NCBI GenBank assembly: GCA_002887195.1
Contig: PJAB01000342.1
Location: 1-29,233 of the forward strand
Origin: Chrysochromulina parva
Lineage: Eukaryota; Haptophyta; Prymnesiales; Chrysochromulinaceae
Direction: 5' to 3'
Length of the DNA stretch: 29,233 nucleotides
Notes under the pieces: generated by a model
Seen by the model: the letters and a program-made list of their open reading frames with translations, nothing else
Told to the model about the DNA's origin: nothing
The model's database searches: none
Position numbers and translations under genes: made by a program
In this document: positions 16,241-24,893 of the stretch, one piece after another
Layout of the letters: each line of letters starts with the position of its first letter
Position numbering within the stretch: position 1 is the stretch's first letter

Positions 16241-17878
16241 GCCGGCTGCCCTCTGTGAGGAGAGTCGCGACCCCCCCTTCCCCCTCCTACCAAGGCGCCT
16301 TGGTGCACGGGGCTCATGGTAGGCTCATGGCGACTCGCCCCAGGGAGGAGGGCATTTGGCCATCTATTGGCGTGCATGCGCCTCGGCGGACTGTGAGGTG
16401 GCATGAGTGAGTCTAGTATGTCGTCGGTTCGTGCTCATGGACACGTCAGGGGCCATAGCGTCGTGCATCGGCGTGGAGTATAGGGAACAACGAGCGGCAG
16501 GAACGCTCCGCCCGTGTTGTGCCCCGGAACCGTACCCTGTTTTGTGCGCGCGCTCGTGCTGAGTGCGATGGCAGTGTGTTATGGCTTATGGGGCTATGTG
16601 TCTGTTATCTGTTATCGTGTGTGAAGACGTCAAGATACACGATACAGAGTCGACGGACCACGGAGTGACCGTTTAACTTTAAGTCGCTTTTGTGCGCGAC
16701 CGGGGGTACCGAACCGGGCGGCAATAGACCGCGCCGGACCGAACGCGACCGGACCGGAACGGAAGGACCAAGGAGGTAGTAACTAAGTACAGGTTCGCCC
16801 TCCTTGTACCATCACACGAGCCGGTCAGCAAAAAGGCGAAATGTGAGCGAATGTGAGGCGCCCCCACGCTGACGCTCCTACCCGCGAAAGAACAAAAAAG
16901 CTTGAACATGGAGCAGACCGCCCGATGCCGTCGAGGCGGCGTTTAGCTACTGAGGTGGTATTGCCCAATCCGATTTTTCGTCACACGTCCGGCGTGTGGC
17001 CTGAACGCCTCGGTGGCAGAGGGGGAGATCGCGAGATCGCCCGTGGGGTCTGAGCACGGACCGACGTGGAGCGTTGTAATCGGTGCGCCATACGCCCGCG
17101 TGCCTTTTTTCCTTGAAACCGAAGTCCATCATGAGAATATCATGAGACTTAGTGTGACCAAATGGCCAAATAAATCATGTAGTAGAATCTAATCTCCAAC
17201 ACATGGCGGCGACGGGCATGCTCACACTCGGCCCTGGTGTTCGTCGCAGAGGCCTGAGCGGAGGCATCACCTCAATCGAGTTACGCGCAGTGTCTTGGCC
17301 AGGTACCGTACGAAGAGAAAGAAAGTGCAGACGGCGTATATCTCTGACATGCCGCATGCCACGAGGACATACATGAGGAAGAAGAGACATAGAACGCATA
17401 CGAAGAACGGAGAACTTATTGTCAGGAATAAATTGCCGCGCCACAGTGCTCCGTAGAGATTGGGGGGGTACGCAACCGGCCTGCGCAGGTGATAAACGCG
17501 TCAGTGCTGCCGACGCAGCAGTCATGCGCAGGCCGTCGGGCGCGCGATGCTTCTCACATTTTTTTAGCGGATGTGTGAACGTTACGTGTATAAGTCAACC
17601 TATAATTGCCTCCGCGCGCCTCCGCCCCGCTCATCGTGTCATACAGTCATGCAGACAGTCTGTAGACTTTCTCTTTGGGGCTCATTGACCCCGCTGCGGC
17701 CGGCTCCAGGCGCGTCGGAGGACAGATCTGTCCCCAACAATCTCTCCATTTGCCATCGCCTGCGCCCCCCTTTCGTCTCGCCGCTGCGGAGGAGATGAGA
17801 CGCCATCAAAATACGAGCTCGGAATTACACACCCTCTCGTGATGACCTCCGACGCATCTCACCGAGTCGGCTAAAGAA
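16241..17878. other. 1.6-kb gene-free region
   Basis: No convincing coding frame is seen; all are short and interrupted. Local features: an 8-bp inverted repeat TATCGTGT / ACACGATA (16613-16620 and 16637-16644) with GACGTC in its loop, and a degenerate stretch of ACCG/CGGACCG motifs at about 16697-16770. I see no tRNA or rRNA. It should contain the 3' end of the upstream gene and the promoter of the gene at 17879; an undetected multi-exon or RNA gene is possible. Confidence 0.5.
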
Positions 17879-18670
17879 ATGCCGATGCCCCTTTGGATGG
17901 CGATTGCCCCGTTCGGTTTGCTGCTCACGAGCACGACGCCGCGCACACCGACCGTTACCGCACGGCGAGCAACGTCACCCGTTGCCGTCGACGCTCAGCA
18001 GGCAGCCTCTTTGACCAGTACGCTCAATTTCAACGACCCGAACGTCCAAGCCTCCTTTGGCGCCATTGCAGCAGCACTTATTGGCGGTGTCGCCTATGCA
18101 AACAACAAAAAGGAGCCGAGCACGGAATCGTCGGCTCCACCCTCGGCTGCTCCCGTGACGGTGGCGGTGGCGGCACGGTCGGCACCGCCAAAGGAATGGC
18201 CTGCCGTCGGCGGCGGCAATGCCCCGCACCGCATGCGCGGCCCGTGGCCGAAGGAGCCCGCACGTGAGCAGTGGGAACCGCCGCCCGGCTGGCAGAAGCC
18301 CTCCAAACCTGTGACCTCGTGGTATGACAGGGGCGACCGCCTCGTGTCCGCGAAGCCTGCGGCGCCTGCGCCCGCCGCGCCGCCGCCCCCGCCCCCAACC
18401 TCCAAGTTGCCGAACATGGCTAGCATGTGGGATCAGTTCGTCGCCTCTTTCAAGGGCCAGAGCGCTCCGTCATCGAGCCCGACCGCCGGGGCCCTCAAGG
18501 AATGGCCTGCCGTCGGCGGCGGCAGCGCCCCGCACCGCATGCGCGGCCCGTGGCCGAAGGAGCCCGCACGTGAGCAGTGGGAACCACCCCCCGGCTGGAA
18601 GCCACCGTCCCCTCCGGCAGCCCCCGCCTCGAGCGTCGTGTCCTGGTACGACTCGGGCAAGCGGCTGTGA
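17879..18670 (+). CDS. Membrane protein with duplicated EWPAVGGG...PPPGW module, putative plastid-targeted
   Basis: 263 residues, starting at an ATG in good context (AAGAAATGC). Residues 1-20 (MPMPLWMAIAPFGLLLTST) look like a signal peptide, followed by a Thr/Arg/Ala-rich stretch like a transit peptide and a hydrophobic segment at about 57-75 (ASFGAIAAALIGGVAYANN). Signal plus transit peptide is the bipartite import signal of complex plastids, so a thylakoid or envelope location is plausible. The rest holds two copies of a 34-residue module, beginning KEWPAVGGG and ending EPPPGW, at about 105-138 and 207-240. Each is followed by a SWYDRGDRL or SWYDSGKRL motif, and they are separated by an Ala/Pro linker and the segment MASMWDQFVASFKGQ. 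The conserved Trp, Pro and charged residues suggest a binding module, but I do not recognise the family. Confidence 0.85.
   Translation: MPMPLWMAIAPFGLLLTSTTPRTPTVTARRATSPVAVDAQQAASLTSTLNFNDPNVQASFGAIAAALIGGVAYANNKKEPSTESSAPPSAAPVTVAVAARSAPPKEWPAVGGGNAPHRMRGPWPKEPAREQWEPPPGWQKPSKPVTSWYDRGDRLVSAKPAAPAPAAPPPPPPTSKLPNMASMWDQFVASFKGQSAPSSSPTAGALKEWPAVGGGSAPHRMRGPWPKEPAREQWEPPPGWKPPSPPAAPASSVVSWYDSGKRL
18191..18292 (+). repeat. 102-bp coding direct repeat, copy 1
   Basis: First copy of a 102-bp unit, 98 of 102 bases identical to 18497-18598. Only two codons differ (AAT/AGC changes Asn to Ser; the other two differences are silent Pro codons). This suggests a recent internal duplication or gene conversion. 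Copy-to-copy period is 306 bp (102 codons). Confidence 0.95.
18497..18598 (+). repeat. 102-bp coding direct repeat, copy 2
   Basis: Second copy of the unit at 18191-18292, in the same reading frame. The linker between copies has not been conserved, while the motif after each copy (SWYD...RL) has diverged slightly, so the duplicated unit was probably longer than 102 bp originally. Confidence 0.95.
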
Positions 18671-19113
18671 GCGCCCTTATCGCGGATCGCCCGCATGACG
18701 GTGCTCGCACCTTGGCGCACGCGGCATCCTAACAAGGCATCCTCGGCTTCGGATGCGCTCTGCTGAGGTGGCAGCTCCTCTCGTATAGCCGATAGCGGTG
18801 CTCGTGAGTGGTGATGCGTTATCGCGCAGGCGGCGTGCTCCTTGGCATCACGCAACTCAGGGCAGGTGCTCTTGCATGAGCATGAGCACCCGCGCTATCA
18901 TACATGTGGGTACACAAGTCCATGTTGCATGTGATGCAGCACACCACAGGCGGGACTACGTCTCTACAGACGTGATTCGTGCCGCGCCTGCAGGTAAACA
19001 TGTGCTGTAGAAGAGCGTGTATATCACGTGTGGTCGAGGACAGTCCGAGAGCGGGGCAGGGTCCAGGGAGACACTGTGGCCTCTCAATTGTGAATTCGGA
19101 TGCATAATACGAG

Positions 19114-19166
19114 AAGTCGTTCAAGTCATAGTCAAGTCCCCAATTGCAAGTCGGAAGTCGCAAGTC
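19114..19166. repeat. Cluster of six AAGTC words
   Basis: AAGTC occurs at about 19114, 19123, 19134, 19148, 19155 and 19162, mostly as CAAGTC, at irregular 7-14 bp spacing. The word is the reverse complement of the GACTT core of the tandem array at 19277-19318, so the two could pair in single-stranded nucleic acid. Confidence 0.65.
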
Positions 19167-19276
19167 CCTACACCCTAGTCCGCTACAACAGACAACCACG
19201 GAAGCCTATCGAATGTGCTCCGGAGGCCAGCAGGGGAGGACAGGAGTCGATGGAGATGGCGGAGGGGGATCCATCT

Positions 19277-19318
19277 AGACTTGACTTGACTTGAGTTGAC
19301 TTGACTTGACTTGACTTG
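19277..19318. repeat. TTGAC pentanucleotide tandem array
   Basis: Eight TTGAC units (one changed to TTGAG) run head to tail and end 29 nt before the ATG at 19347, so they lie in the 5' UTR or core promoter. TTGAC is the core of the plant WRKY-binding W-box, but I have no evidence that a WRKY factor acts here; it may just be a microsatellite. Confidence 0.9.
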
Positions 19319-19346
19319 TCTGATTCGAAGTGTGGACACGTGTGAA

Positions 19347-20630
19347 ATGTCGGCTTTCGTCACCCTTTCGCTCTCGGCTGGGTTGGCGGCGTTACTCTTG
19401 CACCGCGCGTATACGACTGGTCGACTGCGGCACGTGATTGCGTCGCTCGGCGGATCTGTTGCATACATCGAACCGTACACCGGCAAAACATATCCGCTCG
19501 ACAAGCCACGCTGGTCGGGTGATGACAAGCCTGGAGAACAGCCCATACCGCTCATGCTGACGGCGCTGCCAGGAATCACGCGCAGACAAATTGACAAGAC
19601 CAAACGCAGCCTATGGCGGTACGCGGCCTCCCTCCCAATGGCATGCGCCGACCCGATCTCCCTGGGCGAGGGTTGTACGCCACTCGTCCAACGCCCGTTT
19701 GCCGGCAGTTGCCCTCATTTCAAGCTGGAGTGGAACAACCCGACGTGCTCCTTCAAGGACCGCGGTACCACAGTGATGCTTTCACTGCTGCGGCAGCAGG
19801 GTATCACGCACGTCCTCGAGGACTCGAGCGGCAACGGCGGCGCATCAGTGTCGTGCTACGCGGCGGCGGGCGGGCTGCACGCGACCATCATGGCGCCCGA
19901 TTCAACGTCGCCGGCGAAAACGGTGCAGATGAAGGCCCACGGCGCGACGGTGGAGCTCATTCCGGGCTCGCGCCAGGCCACGTCCGACGCCGCGGTCGCA
20001 GCGCACGGGCGCGATGGAGGCCGCCTCTTTTACGCATCGCACGCGTGGCACCCATTCTTCCTCCACGGTACTAAAACACTCGCGTACGAGCTCTGGGAGG
20101 ACCTTGGCTTCCGGGCGCCGGACAATGTGGTCATCCCGTCGGGTGGGGGCTCCAACATCCTCGGCTGCGATCTCGGCTTCAGCGAGCTCCAGCGCGCCGG
20201 TGAGATCCAGAAGCTACCTCGCCTCTTCTGCGCGCAACCGCTGCTATGCTCGCCACTTGCCTCGGGGATCCTGCAAGCGCTCGGCGAGACGGACGGGCAC
20301 TCGCCACCGGCGGAATGGAACGTGCCGAACAAGACGATGGCCGAGGGTACCTCGATCTCCCGCCCAGTACGCCTCCAGGAGTGCATCGACGCGGTGGTTC
20401 GCTCCAAAGGTGGCGCTATACGTGTGACAGAGGCGGAGATGGCCCAAGCGACCTTTGACCTCGCGCAGTGCGGCCTGTACACAGAGCCCACATGCGCGCA
20501 GGCGGCCGCGGCGTACCGCACCTTGATCGCGCGGGGGGTCATAAAAGCCGATGAGACTACTGTCATTGTTCTCACGAGCACAGGCGTCAAGGCCACGCCT
20601 GGCATCGCTACGCTTCTCGAGACGCGCTGA
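19347..20630 (+). CDS. Threonine-synthase-like PLP-dependent enzyme with N-terminal membrane segment
   Basis: 427 residues from the first ATG at 19347. Residues 3-23 (AFVTLSLSAGLAALLLHRAYT) form a hydrophobic segment, probably a signal anchor or the first part of an organelle leader. The rest is a fold-type II PLP enzyme: ISLGEGCTPL at 104-113, Schiff-base Lys137 in NPTCSFKDRG, phosphate-binding SSGNGG at 160-165, PSGGGSN in the middle, and LTSTGVK near the C-terminus. Threonine synthases convert O-phosphohomoserine to threonine; the SSGNxGAS loop and short length match bacterial threonine-synthase-like proteins rather than the long eukaryotic form. NPTG is here NPTC, and the usual N-terminal zinc-knuckle Cys pairs of some relatives are absent. 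The substrate could therefore differ (other phosphohydroxy or aminoacrylate substrates). Bacterial origin by transfer is possible. Confidence 0.85.
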   Translation: MSAFVTLSLSAGLAALLLHRAYTTGRLRHVIASLGGSVAYIEPYTGKTYPLDKPRWSGDDKPGEQPIPLMLTALPGITRRQIDKTKRSLWRYAASLPMACADPISLGEGCTPLVQRPFAGSCPHFKLEWNNPTCSFKDRGTTVMLSLLRQQGITHVLEDSSGNGGASVSCYAAAGGLHATIMAPDSTSPAKTVQMKAHGATVELIPGSRQATSDAAVAAHGRDGGRLFYASHAWHPFFLHGTKTLAYELWEDLGFRAPDNVVIPSGGGSNILGCDLGFSELQRAGEIQKLPRLFCAQPLLCSPLASGILQALGETDGHSPPAEWNVPNKTMAEGTSISRPVRLQECIDAVVRSKGGAIRVTEAEMAQATFDLAQCGLYTEPTCAQAAAAYRTLIARGVIKADETTVIVLTSTGVKATPGIATLLETR

Positions 20631-21226
20631 GACGAGCGGCATGCGGCCTGGCAGCCGATCCCGCGTCCATGAAAGCTCGGGGCCCGGCCCTTGAGAGCTT
20701 GTACGATGGCCTCCATACGCCCTGCCCGACGCGACTGACATTGTGTGTCGTCAGGGTCGGGCGATCCGAATAGTGCGGTCGAGATGATCTGGGAGATGAG
20801 TGTAGAGTGACGTGAGTGTTTTATCGGATCTAATCTGAAATATTAGCGGTAGCTACTTGCTACCCTAGTGCCAGCCGCGTCGGTTCAAAGACACAGGGGT
20901 GAGCCGCATCGGTACAAACCAAGCGCGGGACCAGCCGCATGCAGATTGCACAGTCGACGGTCGACCGTTCACCGCCGGGCCGCCGCCTGCATGAAGCCCG
21001 TACCGGATAGCACCGGGGGGAACCGGAACACACACGAGACAGACATACGGATCGCACATACGAACCTCAATAACCGACCTGTAAGCTCGCCAGGCGTTGT
21101 GCTGTGCAGCCGAGGTGTGGGTTCTTACCGTACCGGTACCGGGTACCGGATTCGGGTATAGCGCTATAGCGCGCTCGCACGAGTTGTGCGCTACGGGCGA
21201 CTGACGCGTGGAGCAACGACTTTGGC
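20631..21226. other. Intergenic region with palindromic promoter-proximal DNA
   Basis: No coding region is recognised. Around 20876-20945 the word AGCCGC(A/G)T occurs three times in direct orientation. The last 100 bp before the methyltransferase ATG contain TACCG repeats and nested palindromes (listed at 21133-21172). Confidence 0.55.
21133..21172. repeat. Cluster of inverted repeats upstream of the methyltransferase gene
   Basis: CCGGTACC (21133-21140) and GGTACCGG (21142-21149) form an inverted repeat with one spacer base. Two overlapping perfect 12-bp palindromes follow: TATAGCGCTATA (21157-21168) and GCGCTATAGCGC (21161-21172). The cluster ends 54 nt before the ATG at 21227. It could be an operator-like site or a structured 5' UTR. 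Confidence 0.75.
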
Positions 21227-21952
21227 ATGCACGGACTGGTGTCACTCATAGTGCACGCGGCGCTGCCGTCGCTATCGCAGCTGGCTGATCACTATCGAAC
21301 CGACAAATCAGCAAAGCACGGCCACTCGTATGTTGGCTTGTACGGCATGCTACTCGACCCAATCAGGAAGGACGTGCGCAATGTCACTGAGATCGGGATC
21401 CTTGCCGGCTCGTCGCTGCTGATGTGGGCAGACTATTTTGATCGCGCCCAAATATGGGGAATGGATATCAAGCTCACAACTGCGGCACGCGATCGAACAG
21501 CAAAAAATGAAAGAATCCACATGTGGCAAGTCAATGCAGGAATGCCAGATACGGCCGAACGCCTTAACTTGATGAATGAAAGCATGGACCTGGTGGTGGA
21601 GGATGCGTCCCATAATTGGGAAGATTCGCATGCCATCGCCTCTGCCCTTTGGAGACTTGTCAAGCCAGGGGGCTTCTACGTGATCGAGGACATCAACACT
21701 GGAGGCAACAGTCGTGGCAAGTACCTAGGCAGTGGCCTTGGCCAGCCTGGCTTCGCCTCGCTAGCTCACAATGCGACCGGAATGCTGCGTGATATTTTCC
21801 TGGCCAATGACGTCTTCTTCGCTGACACGCTCATAGGAGTCGACATCGCAAAGAGTGCGTTTGTGAGAGAGCAAACGATTAAGCATTGGATGCATGACTC
21901 TATCAACCACAATTCGCATATGATAGTGATCAGAAAGCGTGCTCAAGTGTAA
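21227..21952 (+). CDS. Class I SAM-dependent methyltransferase, MycE/demethylmacrocin-OMT-like
   Basis: 241 residues, ATG at 21227. Residues 1-16 (MHGLVSLIVHAALPSL) are mildly hydrophobic and may be a signal peptide. LADHYRTDKS (19-28) and HGHSYVGLY match the start of the catalytic domain of sugar O-methyltransferases such as MycE and demethylmacrocin O-methyltransferase. SAM motif I is VTEIGILAGSS (53-63), the acidic residue after strand 2 is Asp80 in WGMDI, and VVEDASHNWED (123-133) with VIEDINT (152-158) supplies acidic residues placed like the metal ligands in that metal-dependent family. Length fits a catalytic domain without the N-terminal MycE extension. The family methylates sugar hydroxyls, so a glycan or glycosylated metabolite is a reasonable substrate, but the sequence does not show which. 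Confidence 0.85.
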   Translation: MHGLVSLIVHAALPSLSQLADHYRTDKSAKHGHSYVGLYGMLLDPIRKDVRNVTEIGILAGSSLLMWADYFDRAQIWGMDIKLTTAARDRTAKNERIHMWQVNAGMPDTAERLNLMNESMDLVVEDASHNWEDSHAIASALWRLVKPGGFYVIEDINTGGNSRGKYLGSGLGQPGFASLAHNATGMLRDIFLANDVFFADTLIGVDIAKSAFVREQTIKHWMHDSINHNSHMIVIRKRAQV

Positions 21953-22242
21953 GTTTAAAGAGTTAAAGAGCGACTTCCTGCGTTAATCGAGCGCCACTGA
22001 CGCTGGGCCCTCAAGGATTTGAGGCAGACTGGTTGAGGAGAACTTCGGCTCCGCGACCCGCGGTGCTGCCGAACACCAACCCGCGGACCGTAAGGAACGA
22101 AGCGAGGATATCGACTGCCGTCGGTGCTCCGACCGCTTCGCCAAGTATGGTGTCGAAAAGCGTCGTTCTGAGCAACACGAAGTGCTCACAGCACAGGGAT
22201 CGGCAAAATCCGGCTCGGCTGCTCTCTTCTCACATACTAGGA

Positions 22243-24349
22243 ATGTCTGGGTCCAACTTGAACAGCTATTTGCCGGCCTCGGAGGGCGGACGGCGGACTT
22301 CGGTCCCATCCGTAGCAGCGGCCACAGGGGCGTCGACAGCGCGCGCCAAGGAGGCGGCCAAGGAGGCAATGTCCAACTTCTCCTCACGGTTCGTGTCCTC
22401 CTTCGCGGAGCTCAAGACGGCTGTGCGCGAGCGGCTGGACGACTACAAAGAGCCGCCCCCGTCGGCGCGGTCTGCGCCGGCGCCCGCGCCGCCCTCAAGG
22501 CAGCCCTCGATGCCGCAGCTCACGCCCGAGCAGCGCGCCACGTTCTTCGAAGGCCTGCTGAAGCAGCGGCCGATGCCGTTCGAAAAGATCAAGAAGACGT
22601 GCTTCGCCGAGGGCGTGCCGGACTGCTCGGCCACTCCGCGCCTGCGCGCCATCGCGTGGAAGCTCCTCCTTGGCTACCTGCCCGAGGACCGCATGCAGTG
22701 GCACACGTTTCTCGCCATGCAGCGCCTGTCATACCAGGCGTTCTTCGAGGAGCTCAACGTCGTGCCGGATAAGGAGGAGAAGGCGGCTATGGAGGCGGCG
22801 GGCGGCGGTGATGGCGGCGGCGGTGATGGCGGCGGCGGCACCGGCGGCGCCGCCGACGCCGCCGACCCGCTCTCGCCCGCAGCGGCCGTCGACCCGCTCG
22901 GGGGGGTCGGCGGCAGCGAGGGCGATGAGAAGCCAGTCGGCAGCGACTGTGACGTACAGGTGACCTCGGTACTGGGTGTGAAGGCACCGAGCAGTGCCGC
23001 GCCCGCCGCCGGCGGCGGCGGCGCGTCGGATGCCGTCGCCGACCCGCTCGGCGCAGGCGACAGCTTGAGAGAGGTGGCGGATGAGTTAGATGACTCCGAT
23101 CATCCGCTGACCAGTACCCATGGGTCCAGGTGGCTCGAGTTCCACGCCGATCAGGATCTGCGCTTCGAGATTAAGAAGGACGTGGACCGCACGCTGCCCG
23201 ACTACGCCTTCTACAACACGTCCCATCGCGAGGGGCGGGTGCACCACGCTGCGATCTCACGTATCCTTTTCGTGTATGCGAAACTCAATCCGGGCATACG
23301 GTGCGTTGAACCCCCTCCTCTCCGTCGCCCTTCCTATTCCCCCCGTCGCCTCCCCTCCCCCCCACCGTCGCGTTCCCTCCTCCCCCCTCGCCCCGGCCTC
23401 AGCTACGTTCAAGGCATGAATGAGATCCTCGCCCCAATCTACTACGTCTTCTGCCAGGAGATTGAGGCCGCCGCGGCCGACGCCAGCGGCGCGAGCCTCA
23501 AGTCGCTCGGCGAGGACAGCATCATGCCGACGGCTCTCGAAGAGGCTCTCAAAGCTGTGGAGGCCGATGCATTCTTCTGCTTCACGAACCTGATGGCCGA
23601 GCTGCGAGACCACTTCTGCTCCAAGCTCGACCATACCGTCATAGGCATCACCGCAAAGATCACCGCACTCGAGCGCCTGATCGAGCGACTCGACCAACAG
23701 CTCTCGACCACGCTCACCAGGCTGCGGGTCTCGCCCACCTTCTACGGGTTCCGATGGATCACGCTCCTTATGACGCAGGAGTGGGAGCTGCCCGACGTGC
23801 TCCGGTTCTTTGACTCTCTCTTCGCCGATCCGCGCCGAGACGAAACCAAATCAAACTTCCTGATCTACTTTGCCGCCACCATGGTTCGCCCGCGCGCGAG
23901 GAGCTCCTGATTGCCACTGGGTGCTTCTGGGTGCTTCTGAGTGCATCCGAGCGCCTCTGGGTGCATCCAATTGCCTCCCTCATCAGGTGCTCTCCATTCG
24001 CGAGGAGCTCATCGGAAATGACGACTTCGCCTTCGCCGTCAAGGCGCTCCAAAGGTTCGTCAATCCGTGGCAAGCGTCTCCAGGCCCTGAGTGCCACCGA
24101 TTGCCACCGATTGCCACTGATTGACACTGATTGACACTGATTGACACTGATCATCACTGATTGGCCTCTCTGATCCATCTCATCCATAGGTTCGAGGCAC
24201 GCGTCTCTATGGAGAAGCTGCTCGCGAGAGCGCATGACTACTACAAGGCGGACCACCCGTCCGCGTACACGAGCCGCAGAGAGTCGCTGTCCACGCCGCC
24301 GCCACCGCCGCCGCCGCCGCCGCCACCGCCGCCCGTAAAGTCGCCCTAA
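22243..24349 (+). CDS. TBC-domain Rab GTPase-activating protein, TBC1D13-like (four exons)
   Basis: Exons inferred at 22243-23300, 23403-23883, 23987-24054 and 24190-24349; joined they give 588 residues in one frame. TBC proteins stimulate GTP hydrolysis by Rab GTPases. Motif A is RLRAIAWKLLLGYLP; motif B EIKKDVDRTLPD carries the arginine finger; motif C YVQGMNEILAPIYYVF carries the glutamine finger, placed directly after intron 1. The phrase HPLTSTHGSRWLEF and the end ML(S)IREEL are those of TBC1D13. A low-complexity insert of about 100 Gly/Ala/Asp residues with repeated DPLG lies between motifs A and B (about 185-285), and the C-terminus is a proline run followed by VKSP. Start: ATG 22147 is also in frame, but the segment before 22243 looks non-coding and ends in CACATACTAG, resembling a splice acceptor. 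Known TBC1D13 acts on Rab35; the partner here is unknown. Confidence 0.88.
23301..23402 (+). other. Intron 1 of the TBC gene (stop-free, multiple of three)
   Basis: Donor GTGCGTTG, acceptor GGCCTCAG, 102 nt, phase 2 (CG|C, Arg). The body is almost pure C/T. It has no stop in frame, so an unspliced mRNA would add 34 Pro/Arg/Ser-rich residues just before the YVQ glutamine finger. Removal is supported by the family match: LNPGIR continues into YVQGMNE, as in TBC1D13. Confidence 0.85.
23884..23986 (+). other. Intron 2 of the TBC gene, mostly 10-bp tandem repeats
   Basis: Donor ATG|GTTCGC, acceptor CATCAG|GTGCTC, 103 nt, phase 0. From 23901 to 23980 the intron consists of about eight diverged 10-bp units (for example GTGCTTCTGG, GTGCTTCTGA, GTGCATCCGA). 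Its first 23 bases resemble the start of exon 3, sharing CGCGAGGAGCTC (23895-23906 and 23999-24010). Splicing is needed because the frame meets TGA at 23908. Confidence 0.8.
24055..24189 (+). other. Intron 3 of the TBC gene, 10-bp tandem repeats
   Basis: Donor CAAAG|GTTCGTC, acceptor CATAG|GTTCGAG, 135 nt, phase 2 (AG|G, Arg). From about 24091 to 24172 it consists of 10-bp units such as TTGCCACCGA, TTGCCACTGA and TTGACACTGA. The intron start GTTCG...GGCAAGCGTCTC matches the exon 4 start GTTCGAGGCACGCGTCTC (11 of 12 in the second word). Confidence 0.75.
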
Positions 24350-24893
24350 TTTGGATCCGAAGCCGCCACCGCCCGCAAAGTCGCTCTGATCCTCTGCGGC
24401 CGATGGGCGTGCTGATGGTAGCCGATCATAAGGCTGAGCAGACAGAGGCTGCACGCTTCCAGACAGGCGGTCGCATGTTCGACACTGCGAGGCTCGAAAT
24501 CAAAGTTCAAACCTTGTTTGACCCTGTGACGCTGACCGACAAAACCCCTTCGGGCTGTCGGCATGTCACGGCAGGTCGGTTAAGGTTTTCATCTCCTTTT
24601 GGAGAGCGGTCTGTGTACTGTGTCTTGTTACTTGTAGCCATCAGTGTGACAATAGAGACCCCCTTATTCCTAGCTCGCACGGCGCTAGCTTAATCACTGA
24701 CCACGAATTATCGAATCGTCGTGGACGACTCTCGACTGGACCCCAGCATTTCCATTTGCAACATGTTTGCCATGTTTTGCGCAAGAACGTACCCCAACCC
24801 TTGCACCCAACCCTCTTCATGTGCGGTGTTTAATCGATTATTCCAGAGTCTCCAGAGTTATCCACACAACATGGGGTCATGTAAGGAGTGTGT

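Larger units (their letters stand above)
18671..19346. other. Intergenic region with AAGTC/GACTT repeats
   Basis: No coding region is recognised. The second half contains two clusters of the same short word in opposite orientations, CAAGTC upstream (19114-19166) and GACTTG downstream (19277-19318), listed separately. It contains the 3' UTR of the upstream gene and the promoter and 5' UTR of the PLP-enzyme gene. Confidence 0.6.

Noticed and set aside
16241..17878. tRNA or other RNA gene in the 1.6-kb gene-free region
   Set aside because: I found no A-box/B-box pair with a foldable cloverleaf; the GGTTCG strings present do not match the B-box consensus.
19277..19318. WRKY W-box cluster
   Set aside because: TTGAC repeated head to tail is more simply a pentanucleotide microsatellite; no evidence for a WRKY factor in this organism.
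22033..22242. N-terminal extension of the TBC protein to 22033 or 22147
   Set aside because: 22033 is a TTG; the ATG at 22147 is possible, but the segment has no conservation with TBC1D13 and ends in a splice-acceptor-like CACATACTAG.
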